Shown: positions 24,832-35,300, numbered from the stretch's first letter. The stretch: 64,000 nucleotides of DNA from Planctomycetota bacterium (GCA_029259775.1 JAJDEN010000064.1:1-64000), one strand, 5' to 3'. A program made the numbers and translations. The notes: generated by a model from the sequence alone, not told the origin.

Positions 24832-27804
24832 ATGCATCGCGCACGCTGGTTGCTGCTGCTGGGTCTCTTCTGCGTGACGACACCCGCTGCGGCGCTGGCC
24901 GGTGACGATTCCCGTGCGGGCGGCCCCGCTCCCGAGGGCTGCTGGACGATGCGCGACGGGTGCGCCGCCCGTACGGGCGCCACGCACACGCCCGGCGTAC
25001 GCGGTCCGCTGGTCGAAGGTTGGAAGCAGCTCGTGGGGACGGCGAGCGAGGAGATCGACGACGAGCCCCGCGTCTGGCACGACCGCGTGTTCGTCACGAC
25101 GCGCAGCGGATCGACGAAGCGCAGCCTGCATGTGTTGGCGCTCGCCGACGGACGCCCCCTGGCCAAGCCGATTGCGTTCGCGACCGATCGCTCCCTCGAC
25201 ATCTCGGTGTGGAACGAATCGGTCCTCGTGCGCATGGCCAGCGGGACGCTCGGCGCGTACCGCCTGCGCGGCGGCAAGCTCGAGCGCACCTGGACGGTGA
25301 CGGCCGAGTCGGCCTTCCACTCGCCGATGCTCTTCGACGATCAGGTCTATGCCCTCGACGGCAGCGACGTGGTGAGTTGGAAGCTCGGCTCCGACACCCC
25401 GCTGTGGCGGGCGCACGGCCCGTACCGCGGCCGGCTCGCGATCCGTGGCTTGGACCTGTACGCACTCCGAGTCGACGATCTCGGCAACACGTGGCTGGTG
25501 CCGATCCACCGCCTCTCGGGCCGCCCGGGGGGCAAGACCTTCACGGGCGCGTTCGCACGCCAGGGTCTGCCTGCCGGAGGTGACCTCGTACGCATCACCG
25601 CGCTCGAGAAGAACGTGTTCGTCAGCTTCAGCTCAGCGCTGCGCTCGAAGAGCACGCGCGCATTCCGCACGTCGTGGCTCTTGCGCCTGCCGGCAAGCGC
25701 CGGGCTGAGCACGATCGTCGACAACGGGCTCATGAGCTTCCTGCGGCCGCCTGTGGAAACCAAGACCGGCTGGCTCGTCACGGACGACGACCCCAAGGAT
25801 GGCATCGAGCTCTGGCTGTCAGGCAACGACGCCAAGGACCGGGCGCGCACATTCGGTTACGTGCTCGCCTCGCGGACGAGTCACCCAGACTACCTGTCGG
25901 TGCGTACGCCATACACCGTGGCGGGCGGCATGATGTACGCAGGCGGCCGTGGTGTCGAACTCGAGAGCCGCAAGGTCACGTGGCGTCGCGAGGGGGATCC
26001 GCTCACGCGCCCGGTACCCGCCCACGACGCTCTGCTGCTCGTCACGGGCACGCGCCAGATGACGGCTCTCCGTCCGGAGGGGGCCGTCACCGCGGGCGCG
26101 AGCTTCCTCGGGCCGGCGCACGCGATCGGCACAAGCGCGGCGCCGGCTCCGGTACGGCGCGAAGGCGTCGTGTTTCTCGTCGACGAGCGCTTCCACGAGG
26201 GCGCGTTCGAACTCGCCGCCGACGGGACGACGATCAAGCTGTTCGTGAAGCGGGGCAAGAAGGAGAAGGAGGAGACGCACGAGATCCAGCGCGTGACGTT
26301 CGCCCTGGACGACCAGCAGCGACTTCTCTACACGAGCGCGCCCGCCGGCATGCGGCGTGCCCTGTCGCGCTACCACTACCTGCGCCATGCGACGGCGTAC
26401 TACAAGTTCGCCAAGGACGCCTTCAAGACCGCGGACGCGGACCTCATGGGCCGGCTCATCGCCGAGGCGTCGGCGCGCGGCATCGACGAGAAGAAGCTGA
26501 AGTTCCCGCGCAAGCAGCACCAGGCCCTGATCACCCGCCCCCGGAAGCGCAACGACAAGCGGCGCAAGAAGATCGTCGACGAGATGCAGGCCCTCGCCGC
26601 CGCCGACGCGGCCCTGGATGCCACGGTGCTCGTGAGCCCCCTCGACGACCCACGCTGGCCTGTGCAGCAGGCGTTCATCCGTCGCATGCTTGAGCACGGG
26701 GACGCTCCCGCCAAGGCGACCGCGCTGATCAAAGCGCGCCTTCCAGCGTTCATTCCGCCGCCGGCAGACTTCAAGCCGCTGGACTGGATCGACTTCGTCG
26801 ATCAGCTCCAGCACACGACGGCTCGCCGCCTCGAGAAACCAACCGGGGAGCGCAAGGATCTCACCCACCTGGACCGCGAGTACGGCAGCGCGCTGACGAC
26901 GTGGCGCAAGGACCTGGTGGCCCTGGAAGCGGGCGAGCTCCTCGTGCTCACCCCGCTGGCCAAGCCCGGGCGCATCGCGGGATGCCTCTCCATGGGTACG
27001 CTCGTCACGAGAGCACTCGCGGAAGTCTTCAGCGGCGGGACCAACGTACGCACCGATCCGTGGCCGCTCATCCTGCGCTTGTACGAGAGCCAGAAGGAGT
27101 ACCTGGCGGCCTCGACACGCCCCGGCGACTCGGCCGAGGATCGCAAGCAGATGGAGTGGACGGGCGGGCACTACTCCCCCAGCGAAGGGCTCTCGCGCAT
27201 CTACCTGCCCGAGCGGCCGGATGCCTGGAAGGGCGTCATGTCGACGTACGCACACGAGCTGACCCACCACTGGATCGAGGAGCGCTGCCCGCTCTTCAAA
27301 ACGAGCGAGAGCAAGCACCTTGCGGGCATCCCCGGCTACTGGATCGTCGAGGGGATGGCGACGTTCGTGGAGCAGTTTGCGTGGGACCTCGAACGCCGCA
27401 CGTGGAACACGGTGAATCCGCGTGCCGGGAGCTTCGACGTCATCGCCAACGCCACGCCCAAGCAACTGCATTCGTGGCGCATGGTCTACAACGCGAGCCA
27501 GCCGGTGTTCTGGCGGCTCAAGCGCTATGACCAGGCGCGCAAGATCCCCATGCGCTGGCGGCTGGGCTACAGCCACATTGTAAGCGAGGCGGGCATCTTC
27601 TACGACCAGGCCGCCGCGACATGCCACTACCTCTATCATGCGGGTGCGAAGGAGCGGAGGGCGCTGCTGGACTACGTCCGCCAGTACTACACCGGCGGCC
27701 TGCCGCCGAAGCAGGAGAGCATCGCCAACGTCTTCGGTATGTCGCCTGAGGAGCTTGGACGCCGGGTCGTGGCCTACGCCAAGAAGATGAACGCACGCCG
27801 CTGA
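24832..27804 (+). CDS. Large secreted PQQ-propeller / peptidase-MA-like metalloprotease
   Basis: The 990-residue product has a signal peptide (1-23). Residues about 40-450 show repeated strands like those of PQQ-type beta propellers (RVFVTTRSG, VVSWKLGSDTPLWRAHG). A basic helical region (500-600) follows, then a zinc protease domain: HELTH (His808, Glu809, His812) with the third ligand in VEGMATFVEQ (Glu840). The arrangement resembles DUF1570 / peptidase-MA proteins. The substrate is unknown; the propeller may bind polymer or partner protein. GGAGG lies 9 nt before the ATG. Confidence 0.8.
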   Translation: MHRARWLLLLGLFCVTTPAAALAGDDSRAGGPAPEGCWTMRDGCAARTGATHTPGVRGPLVEGWKQLVGTASEEIDDEPRVWHDRVFVTTRSGSTKRSLHVLALADGRPLAKPIAFATDRSLDISVWNESVLVRMASGTLGAYRLRGGKLERTWTVTAESAFHSPMLFDDQVYALDGSDVVSWKLGSDTPLWRAHGPYRGRLAIRGLDLYALRVDDLGNTWLVPIHRLSGRPGGKTFTGAFARQGLPAGGDLVRITALEKNVFVSFSSALRSKSTRAFRTSWLLRLPASAGLSTIVDNGLMSFLRPPVETKTGWLVTDDDPKDGIELWLSGNDAKDRARTFGYVLASRTSHPDYLSVRTPYTVAGGMMYAGGRGVELESRKVTWRREGDPLTRPVPAHDALLLVTGTRQMTALRPEGAVTAGASFLGPAHAIGTSAAPAPVRREGVVFLVDERFHEGAFELAADGTTIKLFVKRGKKEKEETHEIQRVTFALDDQQRLLYTSAPAGMRRALSRYHYLRHATAYYKFAKDAFKTADADLMGRLIAEASARGIDEKKLKFPRKQHQALITRPRKRNDKRRKKIVDEMQALAAADAALDATVLVSPLDDPRWPVQQAFIRRMLEHGDAPAKATALIKARLPAFIPPPADFKPLDWIDFVDQLQHTTARRLEKPTGERKDLTHLDREYGSALTTWRKDLVALEAGELLVLTPLAKPGRIAGCLSMGTLVTRALAEVFSGGTNVRTDPWPLILRLYESQKEYLAASTRPGDSAEDRKQMEWTGGHYSPSEGLSRIYLPERPDAWKGVMSTYAHELTHHWIEERCPLFKTSESKHLAGIPGYWIVEGMATFVEQFAWDLERRTWNTVNPRAGSFDVIANATPKQLHSWRMVYNASQPVFWRLKRYDQARKIPMRWRLGYSHIVSEAGIFYDQAAATCHYLYHAGAKERRALLDYVRQYYTGGLPPKQESIANVFGMSPEELGRRVVAYAKKMNARR

Positions 27805-27853
27805 GCTGCGGCGACGCGCGCTCGGGCAACAGCGACTCGCGCTCGGGCGACGA

Positions 27854-28084
27854 CTACTCGAGGCCCATCTGCCGGGCGTGGAAGAGCATCAGGTGGCCGC
27901 AGTGGCCGCAGCGCAGCCGCACGACGCGCGAGCCGCGCTGCATATCCGGGCCGCCTGTCGTCCGATTGATGCACACGAGTGCGTAGAGGTCCTTGCTGAC
28001 CTGCAGTTCCTCGCCCTTGCAGGCACTGCAGCCCTTCACGCCTTTGTCCTCGAGCCACGTCCGTACGGCCTGGGCGTCGATCAT
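27854..28084 (-). CDS. Small zinc-ribbon protein
   Basis: A 76-residue cytoplasmic protein. CSACKG near residue 19 and CGHCGH near residue 60 would bind one zinc ion. Between them lies ALVCINRTTGGPDMQRGSRV, and the protein ends in HARQMGLE. The ATG at 28084 is chosen because GGAGGG lies 6 nt upstream; the frame is open further upstream. It is divergent from the response regulator gene. Similar small proteins with this layout are common but of unknown function. Confidence 0.7.
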   Translation of the reverse strand: MIDAQAVRTWLEDKGVKGCSACKGEELQVSKDLYALVCINRTTGGPDMQRGSRVVRLRCGHCGHLMLFHARQMGLE

Positions 28085-28217
28085 GCGGGTCCCTCCATCG
28101 ACACACATCGTAACGTTGCCGGCCACCCGTTTGGACCAGCCAACATTTGAGAACGTATGCCACATGCGGCACGTGCTATCGTCCGACAGGGGCTACGCGA
28201 GAGCAGGGGGGGACTGC

Positions 28218-28583
28218 ATGGCGCGCATACTGATCGCAGAAGATGACCCGCAGGCGAGCGAGATGATCGCGCGCATCTGCCAGTTCAAGGGCCACGAGGT
28301 CGAGGAAACGCGCGATGCCGTCCAGGCGTTCGAGGCGTTCCAACGCACCAAGCCCGATCTGGTCATCACCGATCTAGCCATGCCGCTCGGCGGCGGCCAA
28401 CACCTCATCCGTGAGATGCGCGGGACCCCGGAGGGCTCGGCCTGCCCCGTGATCGTGATCACCGGCTACGCGACCCTGCTCGGCGAGCGCGAGCGTGAAG
28501 ACCTGCAGCCCTGCACGATCCTGGAGAAGCCGCTCGACCTCGAGCCGATGCTGCAGGCACTGGACTTCGCGCTGGCCAGCTAG
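28218..28583 (+). CDS. Single-domain response regulator (CheY-like)
   Basis: This 121-residue receiver domain has no output domain. Asp-Asp at 9-10 (LIAEDD) binds magnesium, Asp52 (VITDLAMP) is the phosphoacceptor, Thr in VIVITGY and Lys in ILEKPL complete the switch residues. Such stand-alone receivers relay phosphate or bind partner proteins. No kinase is adjacent; the nearest is at 51619-53142. Start: ATG preceded by a G-rich GGGGGGA stretch. A TATCGT box (28177-28182) lies upstream. Confidence 0.9.
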   Translation: MARILIAEDDPQASEMIARICQFKGHEVEETRDAVQAFEAFQRTKPDLVITDLAMPLGGGQHLIREMRGTPEGSACPVIVITGYATLLGEREREDLQPCTILEKPLDLEPMLQALDFALAS

Positions 28584-28601
28584 GGACTTCGCGCCGACCC
28601 G

Positions 28602-29033
28602 CTAGGCGCCCTCGTCACCGTCCGCACTGCCGCCCGCGGCGCGCGCTGCCTCGATGTCGGCGCGGGCCTCCTTGGGTATGGGGCGCGGCCGGCCGTGTTG
28701 ATCGATCGCGACCATCACGAAGTCCGCCGTCGTGCAGTGGCGCTTGGTGCCCTTCTCGAGGCACTCGCCCCAGGTCTCGACGCGGATCTTCATCGAGCTG
28801 GTCCCCGCGCTGACCAGGGCGGCCGTGATGAGCACGGCTTCCCCCTGCCAGATGGGCGCCTTGAAGTCGACCGAGGCGATGTGAGCCGTCACGACGGGAC
28901 CGCGCGCGACGCGCGTGGAAACGATGCCGGCTGCCTCGTCCATGAGGCTCAAGGCGATGCCGCCGAACAGGCTGCCGTGGCGGTTGGTGTGACCGGGGAG
29001 CACGAGCCGTGCGATGTGTGCGGTCTTGTCCAT
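28602..29033 (-). CDS. YciA/BACH-type acyl-CoA thioesterase
   Basis: A 143-residue single hotdog domain hydrolysing acyl-CoA thioesters. GHTNRHGSLFGGIALSLMDE is the family signature, with Asp32 and the preceding histidines near the active site; VTAHIASVDFKAPIWQGE and FVMVAIDQHGRPRPIP complete it. The tail of about 20 residues is acidic and alanine-rich. GGAGGG lies 5 nt before the ATG. It is downstream of the DUF389-like fragment and the metalloprotease on the same strand. Confidence 0.9.
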   Translation of the reverse strand: MDKTAHIARLVLPGHTNRHGSLFGGIALSLMDEAAGIVSTRVARGPVVTAHIASVDFKAPIWQGEAVLITAALVSAGTSSMKIRVETWGECLEKGTKRHCTTADFVMVAIDQHGRPRPIPKEARADIEAARAAGGSADGDEGA

Positions 29034-29055
29034 GGAGCCCTCCGTGGGCGCGGCG

Positions 29056-29415
29056 TCAGCGCCGCGCAAAGTAGGTGATGCCGACGAGCGAGGCGAGCAG
29101 GACGCCGCCGATCGCCATGGCGATGAACGCCGACCGCCGGGCGCGATCGGCCTGCCACCACGCGCGCGGCCGGATGCCCTGCACGTAGAAGGTCGCCGTC
29201 GCCGCGAGGTTGACGGAGATGAGGTTGACCAACAGGAGCAAGGCCGCGCTGCTGGCCTCGGGCAGCGCGCCGCCGCCCAGGGCCAGCCCGATGACGGCCG
29301 TCGGCGGCCGTAGGATGCCGCTGCTGCCCGGGAGATGCGCGCGGTCACCCATCTCGTCGGTGAACGGCATGCGGTCGCAGAACGAGCCAAGCGCGCAGGC
29401 GCCCGCCAGCGCCAT
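29056..29415 (-). CDS. Short DUF389-like membrane protein (partial domain)
   Basis: This 119-residue protein has three hydrophobic segments. PPTAVIGLALGGGALPEAS, SAALLLLVNLISVNLAATAT and FYVQGIRPR resemble the C-terminal part of DUF389 membrane proteins, whose full domain is longer. It is therefore a truncated or minimal member. Its ATG overlaps the stop of the upstream metalloprotease gene (TGATG), so it is translated by coupling, which argues that it is functional rather than debris. The first residues contain two cysteines. Confidence 0.6.
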   Translation of the reverse strand: MALAGACALGSFCDRMPFTDEMGDRAHLPGSSGILRPPTAVIGLALGGGALPEASSAALLLLVNLISVNLAATATFYVQGIRPRAWWQADRARRSAFIAMAIGGVLLASLVGITYFARR

Positions 29416-30758
29416 CAGGACTCACCCAGGGCGCGCAGTTCGCGCACGGCCGCAGCCTTGTTCGACGAACGTGCGCCGCCGACGGCCGCCACCGCGCGGA
29501 ACGCGGCGCGCGCTTCGTCGTCTCGGCCCTGGCGCGTCAGCGAACGGCCGAGTGCCAGGTACCCGAGGTCGCGCTGTCCGGCGTAGGGATGGAAGTCGAC
29601 GTAGTCACGCAACGTGGCGGACGCCTCGCCATGACGTTCCTGCTCCAGGCGGGCGAGCCCCAGGAACAGGTGACACTCATCGATCCAGCCCGAGCGGCCC
29701 AGGTCCGTTTCGATGCATGCGTGGAAGCCAGCCGCGGCTTCCTTGTAGCGCCCCTCACGGAACCAGCAGCGCGCCGCGTAGTAGCGCGCTGTGGGCCCGA
29801 GCGCGGAACCCGGCCACGCGGCAGCGAATGCGGCGAACGCCTTGCGCGCCTCGGGCCAGCGCTTCGCGCGGTAGAGCCGGCGCGCCGCCTTCATGTCCTT
29901 CAGACCGGCGGCCTCCTGCTCGATCCGTTGGCGGGCGAAGGAGCGTAGGTCGGTGCCGAACTTCTTCCAGGTCGTGCCCGCGATGCGACCGGACAACCGC
30001 TTGACGTCCCGGCCCGCGACGACACCGCGCGTGAAGCGCTCGACCGCCGTCGGACCTCCGCGTCGAGAGAGCAACTCCACGGCGAGCCAAGCGTAGGGGT
30101 ACATGACGATGCTGCGCTCGGACGTCATCAGGCCCGTCATCAACGCACCGACATCTTCCTGGGCGACGAGGTTGCGTCGGAGGTGGCGCAGGCCCTGATC
30201 GGCCGTGTGCACGGCGAGGCCCTCGCGCACCCAGTGCGGCAGGCGGGCATAGACGCTCCGACCCGCCCGTTGGCGCATCACGGCGTGAACCAGCTCGTGC
30301 GTGAGCACGGTGCGCACGTCGCTGTCGCCTGACACGAAGTACTCGGCAAAGAGATCGATGTGCTCGTGCGCTTCGTTCCCCACGCGCCGGGTGGTGCAGC
30401 GTGCTCGATCGGTGCCGAAGCGCTTGAGGTCGGCATCCCGGACGTGGACGTGGATGCGGCCTTGGTACTTCGGTGTGATGCCGAGACGGTCCTCGATGAC
30501 GTCCAGCGCGCGAGCTACCTCGGCGTCGATCCGCCGGAACGCACGCCCGAATCGAGCGTCCTGCCTGTAGCGGCCCTCGTACCGCGCGAGGTGCACCCGC
30601 ACGGAAGGCTCGTGGTCCGCCACGGCCTGATTCGGCCCTGCTGCGGCCGGCGTACCAGCGCCCAGGAGCGCGAGTACGAGCGCGATCCCACCCATGAAGG
30701 GCACGATGCAGGCGGGGAGCCCCGAGGTTTGGGCTCGGATGGAGATTCGGGCGTGCAT
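29415..30758 (-). CDS. Secreted peptidase-MA-like metalloprotease with TPR repeats
   Basis: From the ATG at 30758 (GGAGG 3 nt upstream) the product has 447 residues. The N-terminal membrane segment (about 20-38) is followed by a gluzincin domain with HELVH (His154, Glu155, His158) and REGLAVH (Glu179). Residues about 290-440 form TPR helices. A shorter start at the internal ATG 30695 would give a cleaner signal peptide. The layout resembles the gene at 48388-49665 but with the TPRs after, not before, the protease domain. It is coupled to the DUF389-like gene downstream. Confidence 0.78.
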   Translation of the reverse strand: MHARISIRAQTSGLPACIVPFMGGIALVLALLGAGTPAAAGPNQAVADHEPSVRVHLARYEGRYRQDARFGRAFRRIDAEVARALDVIEDRLGITPKYQGRIHVHVRDADLKRFGTDRARCTTRRVGNEAHEHIDLFAEYFVSGDSDVRTVLTHELVHAVMRQRAGRSVYARLPHWVREGLAVHTADQGLRHLRRNLVAQEDVGALMTGLMTSERSIVMYPYAWLAVELLSRRGGPTAVERFTRGVVAGRDVKRLSGRIAGTTWKKFGTDLRSFARQRIEQEAAGLKDMKAARRLYRAKRWPEARKAFAAFAAAWPGSALGPTARYYAARCWFREGRYKEAAAGFHACIETDLGRSGWIDECHLFLGLARLEQERHGEASATLRDYVDFHPYAGQRDLGYLALGRSLTRQGRDDEARAAFRAVAAVGGARSSNKAAAVRELRALGES

Positions 30759-30853
30759 CGACCTCCGGGGAGTGTCCGGCACGTGCCTGCCGACCGACCG
30801 AGGATATACAGGAGACCCCGCGAGCAGGAAGCTCGCCGTTCTTGGAGCCCCCG

Positions 30854-31186
30854 ATGCCTCACACGTCCACCTTCCTCGCTCGCAACTCCGTCACGGCCAT
30901 CCTCGCGATCGCCGTCGTCGTACTCGCAGTCGTCGCGATTGGGGGCAGCCCGTCCATCAGTCATGCGGACGCGAAGGGCACCGTCGACATCGCGTACCTG
31001 TTCGTGACGGGCGAAGGCCCGTCGGCGAAAGCCTGGTTCAAGGACGCTCCCTCGACGGGTCTTGGCGTGCAGGACGCACTCGACCGGTTTGCGAAACTCG
31101 GCTACCGCGCGAAGCACGTCACGGACGAGCTGCGCTCCACCTCCGACGCCGTGGCCTTCGTGATCCTGCTTGAGCGCGTGCGCTGA
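30854..31186 (+). CDS. Small membrane-anchored protein, unknown function
   Basis: The 110-residue product has one N-terminal membrane helix (about 13-33, VTAILAIAVVVLAVVAIGG) and an extracytoplasmic domain of about 70 residues (VDIAYLFVTGEGPSAKAWF, LDRFAKLGYRAKHVTDELRS, AVAFVILLERVR) with an alpha/beta pattern. GGAG lies 6 nt before the ATG, and a TATACA box at 30805-30810 is a likely -10. I do not recognise a family. Confidence 0.65.
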   Translation: MPHTSTFLARNSVTAILAIAVVVLAVVAIGGSPSISHADAKGTVDIAYLFVTGEGPSAKAWFKDAPSTGLGVQDALDRFAKLGYRAKHVTDELRSTSDAVAFVILLERVR

Positions 31187-31220
31187 AGGACGGTGCAGGC
31201 CGGCCAGCCGCGAGGACGGA

Positions 31221-32048
31221 TCAGACCGTCCAGGCCCGGCCCATCACCCCGATCACGCGGGCGGAGACGAGCAACGCGTAGAGGCACGCGCTGCGTAGTA
31301 CGACCGCCACGAAGCCGTAGACGACGGGGCCGTCATCGAGAAGGTTGTGCAGGGCGATCTCCACGACGAGCAGGACCCACCACCCGAGGCTGCCAAGGAG
31401 GCAGTGGACGGGGCGGGTGACGACCCACGTGAGCGCACGCCACGGCCACTTGAGCGCAGGATCGCGGAGCGCCGCACCGAGTGCGACGACGGCGCCGTAC
31501 ATCGACCCGACGGCGAGCAGCGCGATGCCGAGTCCGACCTGGCCGAAGAGCCAGAGCACCGTGCCGGGTACGAGGGCGATCGCGAAGAAGGCCATCGTGC
31601 GCCAGTACTGGCTCAGCTCTTCACGGTCGAAGGCCAAGGCCTCGCGCCATCCTTCGGGCCCGTCGCGACCGGCAGCTGAGGTGCCGATGACCCGGAACTG
31701 CATGCGCAGCAGGAACATCAGGAGGAAGAGTTTGAGAATCCAGCCGGGGAAGCGTAGTGCGTCTGCGGTGCCGAGCAGATCGAGCAGGAACAGCGCCATC
31801 ACGCCGAGCGCGACGCATGCCGGTCCTGGCTTCCGAAGCGGGAACGCAAGTGCTTCGCTGGGCCAGCCGGCGGGGGGCGGCAGGCGTTCGTCTGCGCCGC
31901 GCTCGCGCACGTCGCCCTTGCGCTCGGCGACCGTCCGTGTGTCGACGACCTCTTCGGCTTCCGGCTCGGGACCGGGGTCGTAGGGAGCGGGCCGATGGGT
32001 GCGTGCCTCTTCGGGCTCGAGTTCGAAGGGATCGTCGGTGTCGCTCAC
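31221..32048 (-). CDS. Integral membrane protein, unknown function
   Basis: The 275-residue product starts at GTG (32048). Its first 70 residues are soluble and acidic. It then has about six membrane helices (CVALGVMALFLLDLLG, ILKLFLLMFLLRMQF, MAFFAIALVPGTVLWLFG, IALLAVGSMYGAVVALG, LLGSLGWWVLLVVEIAL and the C-terminal pair). The short loop DREELSQYWRTMAF is charged. The layout resembles DUF4013- or YIP1-like multi-pass proteins, but no signature is decisive. No ribosome site is seen. Confidence 0.65.
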   Translation of the reverse strand: MSDTDDPFELEPEEARTHRPAPYDPGPEPEAEEVVDTRTVAERKGDVRERGADERLPPPAGWPSEALAFPLRKPGPACVALGVMALFLLDLLGTADALRFPGWILKLFLLMFLLRMQFRVIGTSAAGRDGPEGWREALAFDREELSQYWRTMAFFAIALVPGTVLWLFGQVGLGIALLAVGSMYGAVVALGAALRDPALKWPWRALTWVVTRPVHCLLGSLGWWVLLVVEIALHNLLDDGPVVYGFVAVVLRSACLYALLVSARVIGVMGRAWTV

Positions 32049-32381
32049 GGGAGAGAGGGTACCCGGGACGGCTGCCAGTCGGGGTGGGTGCGCGTGCGAG
32101 GTGGGCATGGGAGTTGGGGTGGGCGTTGGGATGCCTGAGCCCCTGCAGGGGCGGCTCATGTAGCCGTGCGCGAGCCTGAAGTGTCCTTGTCCGTGTGGAA
32201 ACGCACGTGGCATGCCAGGGGAGGTGGAAGTCAACGTCGAAGTCAACGTGTCCAGATTCCACGTACGAGCGGCTGATGTAGTCGTGCGCGGGTCTCCCCT
32301 CACTCTGACTGTGACCCTACCTTTGACTTCGCCTTCCGACGGCTCAGGTGCGGCGCGCATCCGTCCGAGGAGCCTCGCCGA
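32049..32381. repeat. Intergenic repeats between the membrane protein and smc
   Basis: This region has no gene. It contains the dispersed G-rich element (32103-32130, five G runs), a 14-bp palindrome GCCCCTGCAGGGGC (32139-32152), two related copies of CGGCTCATGTAGCCGTGCGCG (32152-32172 and 32270-32290, about 85 percent alike), and between them a short duplication GTCAACGTCGAAGTCAACGTG (32229-32249). A looser relative of the last motif occurs near 57390-57433. Confidence 0.6.
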
Positions 32382-35300
32382 TCACGCGATCGCTTCTTCC
32401 GGGAACTCGGTGAGACGAACCGCGACCTTCCGCGACACGCCCGGCTCGTCCATCGTCACGCCGTAGAGCAGATCCGCCGTCTCCATCGTCGCCTTGGCAT
32501 GCGTGATGACCACGAACTGGCAGACGTCGGTGAACTCGCGCACGAGGTTCACGAGGCGCCGCACGTTGGCCTCATCGAGAGCCGCATCGACCTCATCGAG
32601 AATCGCGAACGGGCTCGGCTTGGCCTTGAACACGGCGAACAGGAGTGCGACCGCCGTGAGCGTGCGCTCCCCGCCCGACAGCAGCGAGATCGTGCGCTGT
32701 TCCTTGCCCGGGGGGCGCGCGATGATCTCGATGCCCGACTCCAGGACGTTCGACGCATCCTCCAGCATCACGTCCGCGCGGCCGCCGCCGAACAGACGCC
32801 GGAACGTCTCGCGGAAGTTGTCGCGAATGACGTGGAAGGCCTTCTCGAAGCGCTCCGTGGAGATCTCGTCGAGCTCCTTGATCGACGACTCGAGGTTGCC
32901 TGCGCCCTCGAGGAGGTCGGTCTCCTGGGACTGCAGGAACGTCACGTGCTCCTCGACCTCGGCGAGTTCCTCGATCGCGTTCAGGTTCACGTTCCCGATG
33001 CTCTCGAGCTTGCGCCGCAGCTCGCCAAGCTCGCTATCCATGCCTTCGAGGTCGACTTCCTCGGTGGGCTCGCTCTCGCTCGCTACCGCGTCCAGGTCGA
33101 GGTCGTGGTCCTGCCGCACCTGCTCCAGCAGGGCTTCGATGCGCGTCCGGAACTCCCCATCGCGAACGCGGAAGCTCTCGAGCTGGTTGCGCAGCTTCTC
33201 GTGCATCTGCTGGACCTGCGTGCGGTGCTGTTCGATGCCACCGGCGCCCGACTCGAGGTCCGCGAGCACACGGCGCCCCTCGATCAGGACGTCGCCGGCC
33301 TCGGCCCGAGCGGCCTCGCTGTGGCGCGCGATCGCTTCGGCCTCCGTCGCATCGACCTCGGTGGACGCGATGCGCTGCCGCAGTTCCTCGGCCTCGCCGT
33401 CGTAGGCACCGGCGCGCTGCAGGAGCCCCTCGATCTCGGCCCGGGAGCGCTCCACCCGCTGACGTGCAGCCTGGGCCGTCGAGCGGATCTCGGCCAAGGC
33501 AAGACGCGCCTCCATGCGCCGCTCGGCGGCCGCCTTGCGCTCGGTGTCGATGGCGACGTAGCCGCGACCGGCTTCCTCGGCGCGCTCCTCGAGCGCGCTG
33601 CGCTCCTCCTCGAGCCCGGCGACGCGCAGGCCAACCTCGCTCGTCGATGCGTCGGCCTCCGTCCGGAAGCCTTCCATCTCGCGAATCTCGCTATCGAGCG
33701 TCTCGAGCGCCTGCTCGACGTGCGTGCGCTCCTTCTCGACCCGCGTGAGCGCCTCGCTGCGGCGGCTGTGGTCCGCGGCGTGCTCGGCGATCTCGGACCG
33801 CAGGCGCCGGACAACGACTTCGCTCTCGCGCACGGCCTCGTCCGCATCGGACTCGTCGGTACGGGTCTGCACCACCGCGGCGTCCAGGCCGCGCAGTTCT
33901 TCTTCGAGGCGACGGCGCTCCGACGTGCGCTCGACCAGGCCGAGGGACACGGCATCGCGGCCCCCCAGGATGGCACCGGAAGCGGTGACGCGATCGCCGC
34001 GAGCGGTGACGGCGTTCATCCCCCGCTCGCGGAACTCCTGAACGCCAGCGATGAGGTCCGGCACGAGCACGGTGCCGGCCACGACCGAGCGGACGAGGGC
34101 GGCCATGCGCTCGTCGCACCCCAGCGGGCCGAGCGGGGTGCCCGAAGCAGCGTCGCTCGTCCCGCCCTTGCGCGTCATGTCCAGGCTCAGCAGACGGGCG
34201 CGGTGGCCGGCCCCCTGCTCGCGCAGCCACTCGATCCAGCGGATCGCGTCACGGTGGGTGCGAACGACCAGCGCGCCGGCCGCGTGGCCGAGAAGGCTGT
34301 CGAGCTTGGCCGCATGGGCAGCATCGGGCTGGATGAGGTCGGCCAGCAGACCGACCACCCCGTCCCGGCTGACGATGCCGCCGCGTGCGCCGTCGGCGTC
34401 GGGCTCCCGGTCACGGACTTCGTCCATGATCAGGCGCGCGCCCTCGTCGATGCCCTCGAGCGACGCGGCCAGGCCGGCGAGTACCTCGAGGCGCGCCGCC
34501 TTCGTCGCGCGCTCCTCCGAGATCTCCTGCCGGCGCTGTGTCGCCGCCTCGGCCTCGTGCGCACGGCGCGCCTTGAGCTGCTCGGCCGCTTCGAAGGCCT
34601 GGGCCCGCGTACGCCCCTCTTCTTCCAGGCTGGCGGAGAGTGCGTAGAGTTCGCGAGCTTCGGTGTCGACACGTTCCCGGCGTGCGTCCAGCTCGAGCCG
34701 CTGCTCGGCCAAGCGCTGCAGGCGCGCTTCGGCCTGACGCAGCTCCGTGCGGCGCTCGGCCTCCTCGTTGCGCGCGTCTCCGATGCGCCCGAGCGCGTTC
34801 AAGGCATCGCGCTTGGCCCCGTCATGTGCGTCGCGGATCCGCGCGGCGTCGTCCTCGAGCCTGCGCAGGTCCTTCTCGACGTCCGCCACGCGGGCCTCGT
34901 GGCCCTGGGCCGCCTCATCCGACGTGCGCGCCTCGTCCTCGAGACCGACGATCTCACCGCGGATGCGTTCGACATGCGTGCGCGCCTCCGCAGCCTTGCG
35001 CCCGGCGTCCTCGATGCGCAGCTGGAGATCCTTGATGAAGCGCTCGGCGTACTCGACACGGTCGCGTGCTGCGCGCGCGTCGGAGAGGGCCTCGGTAATG
35101 CGCGTCTCGATTTCGTGCACGTGCACGCGCGCGGCTTCGCGCTCGGCTTCCGCCTCCTTGGCGCGAGAGTCGAGCGAGGCCAGCTCCTCGGCGGCCTTCG
35201 TCTCGTCGGCGAGGACGTCCTGCATGCGTTCCTGCAGGCCGCTGCGCTCGGTGGCGATGCCGCGGTAGCGGACGACCGCGCGGAACACGCGCTTCTTGGC

